A stretch of DNA of 64,000 bases from Flagellimonas eckloniae (lineage in GTDB: Bacteria > Bacteroidota > Bacteroidia > Flavobacteriales > Flavobacteriaceae): contig NZ_LCTZ01000002.1 of NCBI RefSeq assembly GCF_001413955.1, forward strand, positions 2,094,501-2,158,500, in the 5' to 3' direction. The notes beneath the pieces are model-generated. The model made no database searches. It saw only the letters and a program-made list of their open reading frames with translations, and had not been told where the DNA came from. The position numbers were made by a program, and so were the translations under genes. How positions within the stretch are numbered: the stretch's first letter is position 1; each line of letters opens with the position of its first letter. Below are positions 1 through 7,674 of the stretch, piece by piece.

Positions 1-366
1 GGTTTTGGTAGATCCAATAGTTACATTCTGTCCCGTACTGGAATAGTGTATCGTGGTAATTTCTTCGTCTATTTTTAAGCTATCCTGTTCTCCCAACATT
101 AAAACCACCTTATCAGATTTAGATTCCACCCCACTGGATGCATTCACAAAATCTATAATTGAGGGTGCTTTTGTGGGAGTCTCATAAAAAAGAAATCCAA
201 CACCAACAACCAGCGCTATTGAAGCGGCTACTCCGATGAGGTATCGGGTTTTTCTTTTCCTTGATTTTCGTTTTTGTATTGAAACGAAAATTTTATCCTC
301 CAAATCCTTTTTTTCCTCTTCCGTAATGGGTAAAAACTTTATTTTATTAGGATTTTTTTCTTTCAT
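1..366 (-). CDS. FecR-like anti-sigma factor, N-terminal part (cut by window edge)
   Basis: This is the first 122 codons of a membrane anti-sigma factor; the C-terminal part lies beyond base 1. The protein opens with a charged cytoplasmic segment containing ITEEEKKDLEDKI and a run of Lys/Arg. One membrane helix follows (about residues 46-63, rich in Ala, Val, Ile and Leu), then the start of a periplasmic beta-rich region. That layout fits the FecR/DUF4974 family, which holds an ECF sigma factor inactive until an outer-membrane receptor signals. It lies 131 bp downstream of the sigma gene on the same strand, the usual order in Bacteroidota. The ATG at 366 is the only sensible start. Assignment rests on topology and context, because the conserved FecR domain is outside the window. 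Confidence 0.7.
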   Translation of the reverse strand, partial: MKEKNPNKIKFLPITEEEKKDLEDKIFVSIQKRKSRKRKTRYLIGVAASIALVVGVGFLFYETPTKAPSIIDFVNASSGVESKSDKVVLMLGEQDSLKIDEEITTIHYSSTGQNVTIGSTKT

Positions 367-497
367 ATTTTATGTTGAATAATTTGATGCTTTTTAGATT
401 TTAACTTCAAATTCAGCATCATAAACAGTAAGGGGGAATTGGGAATTATATAGACAAATATTTTGTGTTTTTGTATTAATCAACATGACAGATGCGG

Positions 498-1142
498 TTA
501 TCTCAATGTTTTTAAAGCCCTATAAATTGTAGTTCTTGCGCTCTGTACGGAAACACCCATTATCTCAGATATTTCCTCATAAGTTCTTTGCTGATTAAAT
601 CTGAGATATAGCCCTTTTCTTTGCTTTTTAGTTAAGGTGTTCAATGCATTTGACAGCATTGCGCTCTTTTCAGAACTACGTTCGTCATTAATTATCTCTT
701 CTTCATGTGATTTGGTATAGTTCTTCAGTGTATCGTTTAGCAGAAAATCATATTCCATGGAAACCGGAATAATTTTTCGGTGATATTTTTTATTGATTTT
801 TCGCTTAAGCGACTTGAATAGATAATATTTTACATTATCTGTTTTTGATAGGCTCTTTCTATACTTGTATAAATCCACAAACAAATCATGAATACAATCC
901 ATGACATAACCCCTGTCTTGCGAATGAACTATTCCATATGAAAATAATGCGTCTATATGTAGCTTGTAAAGCTCCCCAAGTGCAGTCTCATCTCCATTTT
1001 TTAAATTTTCCCATATAATTGTTTCCGAACTTTTTACAACAAACATTTTGTTCTTGCCTATTTCGGATACTAGCTCATCTAATTTTTCAGGAATGCTAAA
1101 ATTAGTATCTGAGGCAAGTGCCAGTTCACTATCTTTTTGCAT
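498..1142 (-). CDS. ECF-family RNA polymerase sigma factor (FecI-like)
   Basis: This is a 214-residue extracytoplasmic-function sigma factor. The sigma-70 region 2 part spans about residues 47-105 (GDETALGELYKLHIDALF and the following D-x-x-H-D-L-F-V-D-L helix). Region 4 spans about 163-214 and holds a helix-turn-helix with TYEEISEIMGVSVQSARTTI, typical of Bacteroidota ECF factors. It should direct core polymerase to a small regulon under control of the downstream FecR-like protein. In relatives such pairs often control SusC/SusD-type uptake operons, but none is visible here. Met33 at base 1046 is an alternative start that would give a more typical length, so the first 32 residues may not be translated. 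No cysteine-rich anti-sigma (ZAS) gene is present. Confidence 0.88.
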   Translation of the reverse strand: MQKDSELALASDTNFSIPEKLDELVSEIGKNKMFVVKSSETIIWENLKNGDETALGELYKLHIDALFSYGIVHSQDRGYVMDCIHDLFVDLYKYRKSLSKTDNVKYYLFKSLKRKINKKYHRKIIPVSMEYDFLLNDTLKNYTKSHEEEIINDERSSEKSAMLSNALNTLTKKQRKGLYLRFNQQRTYEEISEIMGVSVQSARTTIYRALKTLR

Positions 1143-1389
1143 AAATTAGAATTAAAAGGGTTAATAATTGTAGCTAGTTTCTATATATTTTAAGTAAAAT
1201 TTCTATGTTTCGTAGACAAGATTATTATATTTTCAATGAAAAATATGTTTTTCGTTAAAATACACACGAAAAATCGTTGTATCTAAAAATATACACATAA
1301 AAAATACTTTATATTAAACATATGATAATATAGATTTAATTTTTGTGCGATTTTTAAATCAAAATAAAAAGGCTAAATTCTTACGGGTT

Positions 1390-1414
1390 TTGTAGATTTT
1401 CTGAAAATCTACAA
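1390..1414. repeat. Perfect palindrome downstream of the metzincin gene
   Basis: Twelve bases on each side of a single central T are perfectly complementary (arm TTGTAGATTTTC). It lies 13 bp past the stop codon of the minus-strand gene ending at 1427. No strong T-run follows on the minus strand, so it is a weak terminator candidate; an operator or mRNA-stabilising hairpin is also possible. The rest of the 284-bp gap (1143-1426) is AT-rich, and I see no gene in it. Confidence 0.45.
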
Positions 1415-1426
1415 CGCAAAGAACTT

Positions 1427-2254
1427 TTAATCGAACGAGCGTCCTACGGCCTCTATTCGTGAAGTGATTATTTGACCTTCCGTAAGCAAATAACCATCTG
1501 AATTTATACCTCCCATAAGACATCTATCATTACATTCATTATGGTTCAAATTCAAGACATGTCCAATTTCATGTGCTATAGTTCTGGATAAGGACCCTCT
1601 ATTGAAATAGCTTTGACTTTCGGTCAATAATGTTTTTTCAGGAACACCGCCACCATTATGCTTATTTGTATAGGTACCCACAACACTATGGTAACCAAAA
1701 CCTGACATTGCATTCCCTTGGGAAGTATTCCCAATAAATGGAAATAAATAGATATGAAATAAGTTCTTTTCCAATTGTTCTTCCGTGCTCCTGTGCTCTG
1801 GTTGCATTAATGAGTATAAGTGTGGCAAACGTTCCGGGTCGGAATTTCCATTGGAATTCCTTACCGCATTGACTATAAAAACCAAAGATTCTTGATAGGT
1901 TTCGCCCTTAACTACGTTTTCTTCAATAATGGATTCCACATTCCAATGAACCCCAGCCTTCTCCCAAATAGAATTTAATTCGGGCATAATAGTTTTTGTA
2001 ACATCTTCTGGAGTAACCCAACTCTCCATTATCCATCCCGTAGGGTGAACCATGGTTATATCTTGCATTAAATGAACCCTTAGATTCAGTTCTATTGTAG
2101 AATAGCCCTCTTCCTCCTCTTCTTCAATAATAACTTCAGGGTCAATATTTGTAGGGTCGTTGGGACTTTCCGAACATCCAGAAAGAAATACTAAAATCAA
2201 AACAAGTTTTAAAAATCGTTTGCTTTGCCAACCCAAACTATATGGAAATTTCAT
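1427..2254 (-). CDS. Metzincin-like zinc metalloprotease lipoprotein
   Basis: This 275-residue protein is probably a secreted, lipid-anchored zinc peptidase. It has a signal peptide with a lipobox (LSGC, Cys27), then an acidic linker with a run of six Glu (44-49). A compact catalytic domain ends the protein. The zinc site reads H228-E229-I-G-H232-V-L-N-L-N-H238, the extended HExxHxxxxxH metzincin pattern with Asn where Gly is usual. It is followed by a likely Met-turn at Met247 (CLMGG) and a close cysteine pair, C241 and C245. Length and motif resemble small bacterial M43/M12-like peptidases; the exact family is not settled by eye. It stands alone between the sigma factor and the hydrolase, with no immunity or secretion partner. 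Substrate unknown. Confidence 0.75.
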   Translation of the reverse strand: MKFPYSLGWQSKRFLKLVLILVFLSGCSESPNDPTNIDPEVIIEEEEEEGYSTIELNLRVHLMQDITMVHPTGWIMESWVTPEDVTKTIMPELNSIWEKAGVHWNVESIIEENVVKGETYQESLVFIVNAVRNSNGNSDPERLPHLYSLMQPEHRSTEEQLEKNLFHIYLFPFIGNTSQGNAMSGFGYHSVVGTYTNKHNGGGVPEKTLLTESQSYFNRGSLSRTIAHEIGHVLNLNHNECNDRCLMGGINSDGYLLTEGQIITSRIEAVGRSFD

Positions 2255-2358
2255 CTTTTACAAATCAGTATTTGAGTATACTATTATAAGAAGTAAAAAG
2301 ATGGGATTTTATAGACACTATTTACATGTGAAATATGCTTGTTCCCCAAAGACTTGAT

Positions 2359-3378
2359 TTAATTAAAAACGCGTTCGGAGCTTTTAAGTTTTAAAACTTC
2401 TTCTAAAAAACGATTTGTTTCTTGCTGTACGGATTCTAAATCTTTTGATGTTATTGAAGAAGTCATCACATGATCTCCAACATCTGGAAAAGCTTTTTTT
2501 CGCTTTAATGAGGCATCTGTTCCCAATTCATTGTACATTTTAAGCATTACGGGTACCGAAACCACATTATCCTGAATGGAATCATTTTTATAAAAATACC
2601 CCAGAAAAACGGGTTGGTCCACTTTTTGAAAAGTTTCCGAAATCATCGTATTATCAACCAAAGCCTGTAAGTGAGTCAAGGCTTCCACTCTATACTTGGT
2701 GGTCCAATATTTCTTCTTTTCCGCACTGGCTTCAAATTCATGATAGTCACTCTTTTTAACCGCTTTTGCCAATTGTAAACCCCATGGGCCGGTTAGAAGC
2801 TTGGCGTTTTTATCATATATCTCAATGTTGGGCGAATACAATAAAATTGAAGCAATATCCGCATCACCACCAGCAAGGTACAATGCCAATGTTCCCCCTG
2901 TTGATGTTGCCATTATAATCACTTTATCACCAAGCTGTTTTGCAACTGCTATAGCTTCTTTCGCAGAATTCAAAACCTGGTCCGCAGTTAAATTTAGCAT
3001 GGCCTTTTCCTCATCCAAACCATGCCCAGCCAAACGAGGTAAATACAAATTACAACCAAAATGCTTTGCAGTTTCAATATGAATTGGATTGCCTTCCATT
3101 TTACTTGCAGACCACCCATGTAAATAAACAATGCTGTATTCAGTTTTTGTCGGGATACTATCAGACCATATTATCTGTGACTCATTATTCGGTTTTATAT
3201 TGGCAACTGCAGTTTCCTTGGTATTGACCCATTCTTCTAATTGAATCAAATCAGAAGGAACCTTTGGCAATTCTACATTTAAAAGTGGTTTATCTACCTT
3301 GGGACCGAAGGAATAAACCAGCACAATTACAAGAATTGATACCAATAGTCCTTTCCCAATTTTAGAGCGGATTTTCAA
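2359..3378 (-). CDS. Membrane-anchored alpha/beta hydrolase
   Basis: This 339-residue serine hydrolase has an N-terminal membrane helix or uncleaved signal (about residues 8-24), so the catalytic domain is probably periplasmic or on the outer face. The alpha/beta-hydrolase landmarks are an oxyanion-type HGWS at 87-90, LAGHG near 117-120, the nucleophile Ser159 in ATSTGG, an acid at Asp266 or Asp270, and His303 in GDHVMT. The pattern resembles monoacylglycerol lipase/carboxylesterase-like members, but substrate cannot be deduced. The gene is divergent from the Nramp-like transporter, with only about 90 bp between start codons, so the two may share a control region. The 104-bp gap to the metzincin gene shows no clear terminator. 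Confidence 0.8.
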   Translation of the reverse strand: MKIRSKIGKGLLVSILVIVLVYSFGPKVDKPLLNVELPKVPSDLIQLEEWVNTKETAVANIKPNNESQIIWSDSIPTKTEYSIVYLHGWSASKMEGNPIHIETAKHFGCNLYLPRLAGHGLDEEKAMLNLTADQVLNSAKEAIAVAKQLGDKVIIMATSTGGTLALYLAGGDADIASILLYSPNIEIYDKNAKLLTGPWGLQLAKAVKKSDYHEFEASAEKKKYWTTKYRVEALTHLQALVDNTMISETFQKVDQPVFLGYFYKNDSIQDNVVSVPVMLKMYNELGTDASLKRKKAFPDVGDHVMTSSITSKDLESVQQETNRFLEEVLKLKSSERVFN

Positions 3379-3469
3379 TTAAATATTTTAACGTAATTCT
3401 TATTTAAAGTATAATTTCTTAAGAAATTATATAAATATACTATTTTAGTTGGCCGTACTTCTAGCTTTT

Positions 3470-4720
3470 ATGTCAAAACTCAAAACTCTATTAAAAAACC
3501 TAGGCCCTGGATTGTTGTTTGCCTGCATGGCCATTGGCACCTCCCATTTGGTACTTTCAACAAAAGCTGGAGCTCAATACGGGTGGGTAATGATTATTCC
3601 CATACTGCTGGCAAACATTTTAAAATATCCATTTTTTGAATTTGGAATTCGTTACACAGCTGTTACAGAAAAAAGCCTTATCCAAGGGTATTTAAACTTG
3701 GGAAAAAAATACCTTTGGATTTATGCCATGGTCACCATTGTGTCCATATTCACACTTTTGGCAGCCCTCTATGTGGTGACTGCTGGACTCTTGATGAATT
3801 TATTTCAAATTTCAAGTATTGGTTTGAGTACTGTTGCTCTCGGTGTTTTTGTTTTTATAAGTTCGGTACTTATAATCGGTAGGTATAAATTCTTGGAAAA
3901 CTCATTAAAAGCCGTTATTTCCATTTTATTTGTAAGCTTAATAATAACTACTGTGGTGGTTCTACAAAAGGGGCAGGTTCCGGGTGCAGATTCTTTTCAA
4001 CGTCCTGAAATTTTTAATGAGGTCGGAGTACTTTTCTTAATAGGCCTTATGGGTTGGATGCCTACAGCAGTTGAAGCATCTGGATGGGTTAGTCTTTGGA
4101 GTATTGAAAACACCAAAACCATGAAGGAAAAACCAACGTTAAAGCTAGCACTTCAAGAGTTCAATCTTGGCTACTTTCTTACCGCTCTTCTTGCTGTTTT
4201 GTTTTTGATTATTGGGTGGATGACCTTATACGGAACCGGCACAGAACTTAGTGGCAATGCTGTTGTTTTTGCCGATCAAGTTGTAAACCTTTTTACCGTC
4301 AATATTGGCAAATGGGCTTACATACTTATAGCCGTAGCTGCTTTTGCAACAATGTTCAGCACATGTATGACTGCCCATGATGCAGTTTCAAGGGTTAGTA
4401 TTGATGTCCTAAAAAAACTTTTTCCACAGAAAATAGCATTTCAAAACAAGAATTTCTTTGCTATTGTTGTTATACTTATGGCTGTATTAAATTGGTTCGT
4501 AATCCTGCAATTCAGCGCAAATATGGGCACCCTTGTTGCTTTGGCTACCTTTGTTTCCTTTGTAATGGCACCGCTTATAGGATGGATGAATTTAAAAACA
4601 GTACTTGGTAATGATATACCTGAGGAACATAGGCCAAAAATTGGTTTACGAATATTGACGTATTTGGGAATAGTCTTTCTATCCCTTTTTGCCTTATACT
4701 ATTGCTGGATTATTTTTTGA
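3470..4720 (+). CDS. Nramp-superfamily transporter with altered metal-binding motifs
   Basis: This inner-membrane protein of about 416 residues has 10-11 hydrophobic helices and the Nramp fold signature near the N terminus (LGPGLLFA...AGA). The frame is open from a TTG at 3449, but the ATG at 3470 puts the start just before the conserved GPG and is preferred. Counting from GPG to AGA, the helix-1 metal motif DPGN of true Mn/Fe transporters is replaced by GTSH (residues 23-26). The helix-6 MPHN-type motif reads MPTAVEASG, so only the Met-Pro is kept. Automatic annotation would call it a Nramp divalent metal transporter, but the ion ligands suggest another substrate or mechanism. It is convergent with the OmpA-like gene, with 6 bp between the stops. 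Confidence 0.8.
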   Translation: MSKLKTLLKNLGPGLLFACMAIGTSHLVLSTKAGAQYGWVMIIPILLANILKYPFFEFGIRYTAVTEKSLIQGYLNLGKKYLWIYAMVTIVSIFTLLAALYVVTAGLLMNLFQISSIGLSTVALGVFVFISSVLIIGRYKFLENSLKAVISILFVSLIITTVVVLQKGQVPGADSFQRPEIFNEVGVLFLIGLMGWMPTAVEASGWVSLWSIENTKTMKEKPTLKLALQEFNLGYFLTALLAVLFLIIGWMTLYGTGTELSGNAVVFADQVVNLFTVNIGKWAYILIAVAAFATMFSTCMTAHDAVSRVSIDVLKKLFPQKIAFQNKNFFAIVVILMAVLNWFVILQFSANMGTLVALATFVSFVMAPLIGWMNLKTVLGNDIPEEHRPKIGLRILTYLGIVFLSLFALYYCWIIF

Positions 4721-4726
4721 ATTGAT

Positions 4727-6673
4727 TTATTCAAAAAGAATATTGTCATTAAGAATTACTATTAATGACCTCTGGTTTTGTTGATGCAGCATTTCCAAAC
4801 AGAAAACACCATTCGTACAATTATTTATAATCTTGTTTTCGCCATAGCCAACGGAATACAGAATATTGGAAGATGAAACTCCGTTTTGGACTAAGTAGTT
4901 TTTAATCGCATCCGAACGGTCTTGGGTTAACCTAAAATTAGTACTGCTGCCTCCCCTGCTATCCGTATACGTTTCTATTCGAAGTTGTACAGATGGAAAA
5001 TCTTTCACAAAGGCAACAACTTTATCCAATTCTGTTTCTATTTCTGGAGTAAGTTGGGCACGACTTCTCCCAAAGAAGAATTTTTTAAGTTTTACCACGG
5101 CCTGACCCTCTTTCTTTTCCACTAAATCTTCATACGCCGAAATTTCAATGTTATAATTTATATTTTCAACACCTTTAAGTTCCTCTTCCGAGAATTTTTT
5201 GGTAACTGAGGAATATCGGTCTTTGTAAGACTCTAACACCAATTCTTTTACCCAAGGAATTTCAAGTCTGTAATTTCCATTATCATCCGAATAGGTTTCT
5301 GCCAATAGCGCCATGTTTGAATCCCATAACCGAACGGCCACTTTGTCCACAACATCAGAATTTCCATAGGCCTTTATTACTTTTCCTTTGAATGTTAAGG
5401 TTTTAAGACCTGGTTTTTTATCAACCTTAAATCCATATAAATCATCTTTCCCTTTTCCTCCAGGCCTATTTGAAGAAATATATCCCAAAAGACCGTCTCC
5501 ATCATTCCGTATGATCAAACCAAAGTCGTCATCTGAAGAATTTACCCCTTTTCCAAGGTTAACCGGTATGCTAAACGTATCCCCTTCAACGTTCGACTTA
5601 TAAATATCCATTCCACCTAATCCATAAAAAACATCCGAAGAAAAGTAGAAACTGTTTTCAAAAATATATGGGGCAATTTCATTCCCTGCTGAATTTATTC
5701 TTGGACCCAGATTGATTGGAGCTGACATAATCTGACCCCGGTTGGTATGCACATAGTAAATGTCCGTACCACCAAAACCTTCTTCAAAATTTGCGGAAAA
5801 ATACAGTCTTTCCGTTTTTTGGTCATAAAATGGGTAGTAAAAAGAAGTACTCAAATCTTTGAGCAACAACTGAAATCTACCATCTTTAATTTGCATTCCT
5901 ATTGCCAAGGCATTTTTTCCATTGTCATCAAAAGACAATTCACCATCTTCCGTGTTTGACATCACATAAAAAAAACTTCGCAACTCTTGGGAATAATAAG
6001 GTGTTGCTTTATGAAAGTTAGAACTGCTAATTTCAGAAAAAGGTTGCGCCGTCAATATTTGACCATTGGCCTGTATACCGGCCTCATAAATATTTAAATA
6101 TCCTTCACCTGCAGGAGCGTATCTTCTCTTGGAAATCTGCGACCTACCACTTGAAAACAACAACTTTTCTCCATAAAACGAAGGTGAAAAATCAGATTGG
6201 GGACTATTCCCATTTAAATTGAAGATTTGAAAATCCATTTGGTCAATAGCTCTATTGTTCTCCAACAATTGAGTGTTAAACTCAAAATTTTCCAAAAATT
6301 CTTTTTGAAACCTTGAAGACATACTTTGCAAAAATGTTTCTAAACGCTCCTTATTGGCAGTTTTTGATAAGCTCTCCAATAATTTATTAAGTCTATGGTT
6401 GCCAATCACAGTATCTTTGTTGTATACTGATAAATAAATTTCCGAAGCCTTCTCAAAATTATTGACATGAAAGTAAGCGTCAGCCAAATTCACAAATTGT
6501 TGATTTGAAATTGTGCCTTTTGTCAAATCAGATTCATATGCATTTATCGCCTTCTGATAGTCGTATTGAAAAAAGTAATTGTCTCCCTTTGACTTTTTAC
6601 TTTGGGCAAAACAAATGACCATACCAAAAAAGGAAATCAATACTGTAATACTTATTCTTTTTGCCTTTTCCAT
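4727..6673 (-). CDS. TPR-PD40-OmpA outer-membrane/peptidoglycan-binding protein
   Basis: This is the third gene of the adhesin operon, starting 1 bp after the PorP/SprF-like gene. The 648-residue protein has a signal peptide ending near CFAQ (about 24). TPR-like helices follow at about 30-130, then a WD40-like/PD40 beta-propeller (about 165-415; repeats with SSDVFYGLGGMDIY and SSNRPGGKGKDDLY), a carboxypeptidase-regulatory-like beta domain (about 430-510), and a C-terminal OmpA domain (about 530-645) with TDSRG and the following Asn/Arg residues that bind peptidoglycan. This architecture is shared with PorE-type T9SS proteins. The likely job is to anchor the PorP/SprF-adhesin assembly to the cell wall; that role is inferred from architecture and gene order. 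Confidence 0.88.
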   Translation of the reverse strand: MEKAKRISITVLISFFGMVICFAQSKKSKGDNYFFQYDYQKAINAYESDLTKGTISNQQFVNLADAYFHVNNFEKASEIYLSVYNKDTVIGNHRLNKLLESLSKTANKERLETFLQSMSSRFQKEFLENFEFNTQLLENNRAIDQMDFQIFNLNGNSPQSDFSPSFYGEKLLFSSGRSQISKRRYAPAGEGYLNIYEAGIQANGQILTAQPFSEISSSNFHKATPYYSQELRSFFYVMSNTEDGELSFDDNGKNALAIGMQIKDGRFQLLLKDLSTSFYYPFYDQKTERLYFSANFEEGFGGTDIYYVHTNRGQIMSAPINLGPRINSAGNEIAPYIFENSFYFSSDVFYGLGGMDIYKSNVEGDTFSIPVNLGKGVNSSDDDFGLIIRNDGDGLLGYISSNRPGGKGKDDLYGFKVDKKPGLKTLTFKGKVIKAYGNSDVVDKVAVRLWDSNMALLAETYSDDNGNYRLEIPWVKELVLESYKDRYSSVTKKFSEEELKGVENINYNIEISAYEDLVEKKEGQAVVKLKKFFFGRSRAQLTPEIETELDKVVAFVKDFPSVQLRIETYTDSRGGSSTNFRLTQDRSDAIKNYLVQNGVSSSNILYSVGYGENKIINNCTNGVFCLEMLHQQNQRSLIVILNDNILFE

Positions 6674-6674
6674 A

Positions 6675-7667
6675 TTAGAAAAATCTTGGAGAATCTATCT
6701 GTTTTGGTTTACCTTTTAAATTCTTGTCCTTACTTTTTGTTTTGGAGCTTCCGCTTCCAAAACCACCTCGTCCAATGTAAAATTTCAATATTGCCTCATG
6801 TGAGCCTCCGCTAAATTCTCCCAGTCCATTTGTATTGTAATCATATGAATACCCTAAAAACAAGGCATTGGATACCTGTACCCCTGCCAAACCACTAATT
6901 GCATTGTCAAATCGGTATGAAGCACCTATTGTAAGTGCATCGATAAACTGAAAATTAGCGGATAAATTTACATTGACCGGTGAACCTTGAAGGTAGTTGA
7001 TTAAAAAAGCTGGTTTAAATTTTGTTCTTTCAGACAATTCAAAAACGTAACCCCCTATTGCATTGAACTGTATATTGTCTTCAACCACAGTTGCCACTTC
7101 ATCATTATAAAGACCGTTGGTTAAAAAATTAGGGATTGAAAGCCCCATATACCAATCGTCTTCATAAAGAAAAATTCCAGCACCTACAGTGGGGTAAAAA
7201 TTACTTAGATTTTCACCTAGTATTATCGGGTCAGATGGATTTACAACGGTACCTTCAGAATAATCCAAATTTAAGAGCGAACCCCCTGCAACCATTCCAA
7301 AGGAGAGTTTGGTAATATCGGAGAGATTAATCTGATAGGAATACGAAATATCAATATATGTTTGCCCTGATGGTCCCAACTCATCATGAACCACATTAAA
7401 CCCAAGACCCATTTTTTCGTTCGAAAAAGGAATGTTCGCACCAAAACGCATGGTTCTTGGTGCACCGGGAATGTCTATCCATTGTGCCCTATAAAGGCCT
7501 GCTATTTCAGGACTTTCCACAGTCCCTACATAAGCGGGGTTAAAACTGCCAATATTGTACATGTATTGGGTGTACTGGGGTTCTTTTTGGGCGCAACAAA
7601 CTCCTACAATACCTAAAAATAGTAGTATGAATGTTCTATATAACTTTAAACCAATTTTATTTGGCAT
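6675..7667 (-). CDS. PorP/SprF-family type IX secretion outer-membrane protein
   Basis: This protein of about 330 residues has a signal peptide (ending near CCAQ) and a beta-strand-rich body. It carries the family opening PQYTQYMYNIGSFNPAYVGT, and later strands such as FLGYSYDYNTNGLGEFSGGSHE near the C terminus, so it should be an outer-membrane barrel. In Flavobacterium johnsoniae SprF is needed for secretion of the adhesin SprB, and type B-tailed cargo generally has such a partner nearby. Here the partner directly follows a type B-tailed adhesin. The frame opens at a TTG at 7673, but the ATG at 7667 is the better start and leaves 7 bp after the adhesin stop. The last 30 residues are Lys/Ser/Gly rich. 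Confidence 0.9.
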   Translation of the reverse strand: MPNKIGLKLYRTFILLFLGIVGVCCAQKEPQYTQYMYNIGSFNPAYVGTVESPEIAGLYRAQWIDIPGAPRTMRFGANIPFSNEKMGLGFNVVHDELGPSGQTYIDISYSYQINLSDITKLSFGMVAGGSLLNLDYSEGTVVNPSDPIILGENLSNFYPTVGAGIFLYEDDWYMGLSIPNFLTNGLYNDEVATVVEDNIQFNAIGGYVFELSERTKFKPAFLINYLQGSPVNVNLSANFQFIDALTIGASYRFDNAISGLAGVQVSNALFLGYSYDYNTNGLGEFSGGSHEAILKFYIGRGGFGSGSSKTKSKDKNLKGKPKQIDSPRFF

Positions 7668-7674
7668 ACTCAAC

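Noticed and set aside
2160..2357. 65-residue plus-strand open frame over the metzincin start
   Set aside because: It is antisense to the signal peptide region and has a composition typical of a shadow frame.
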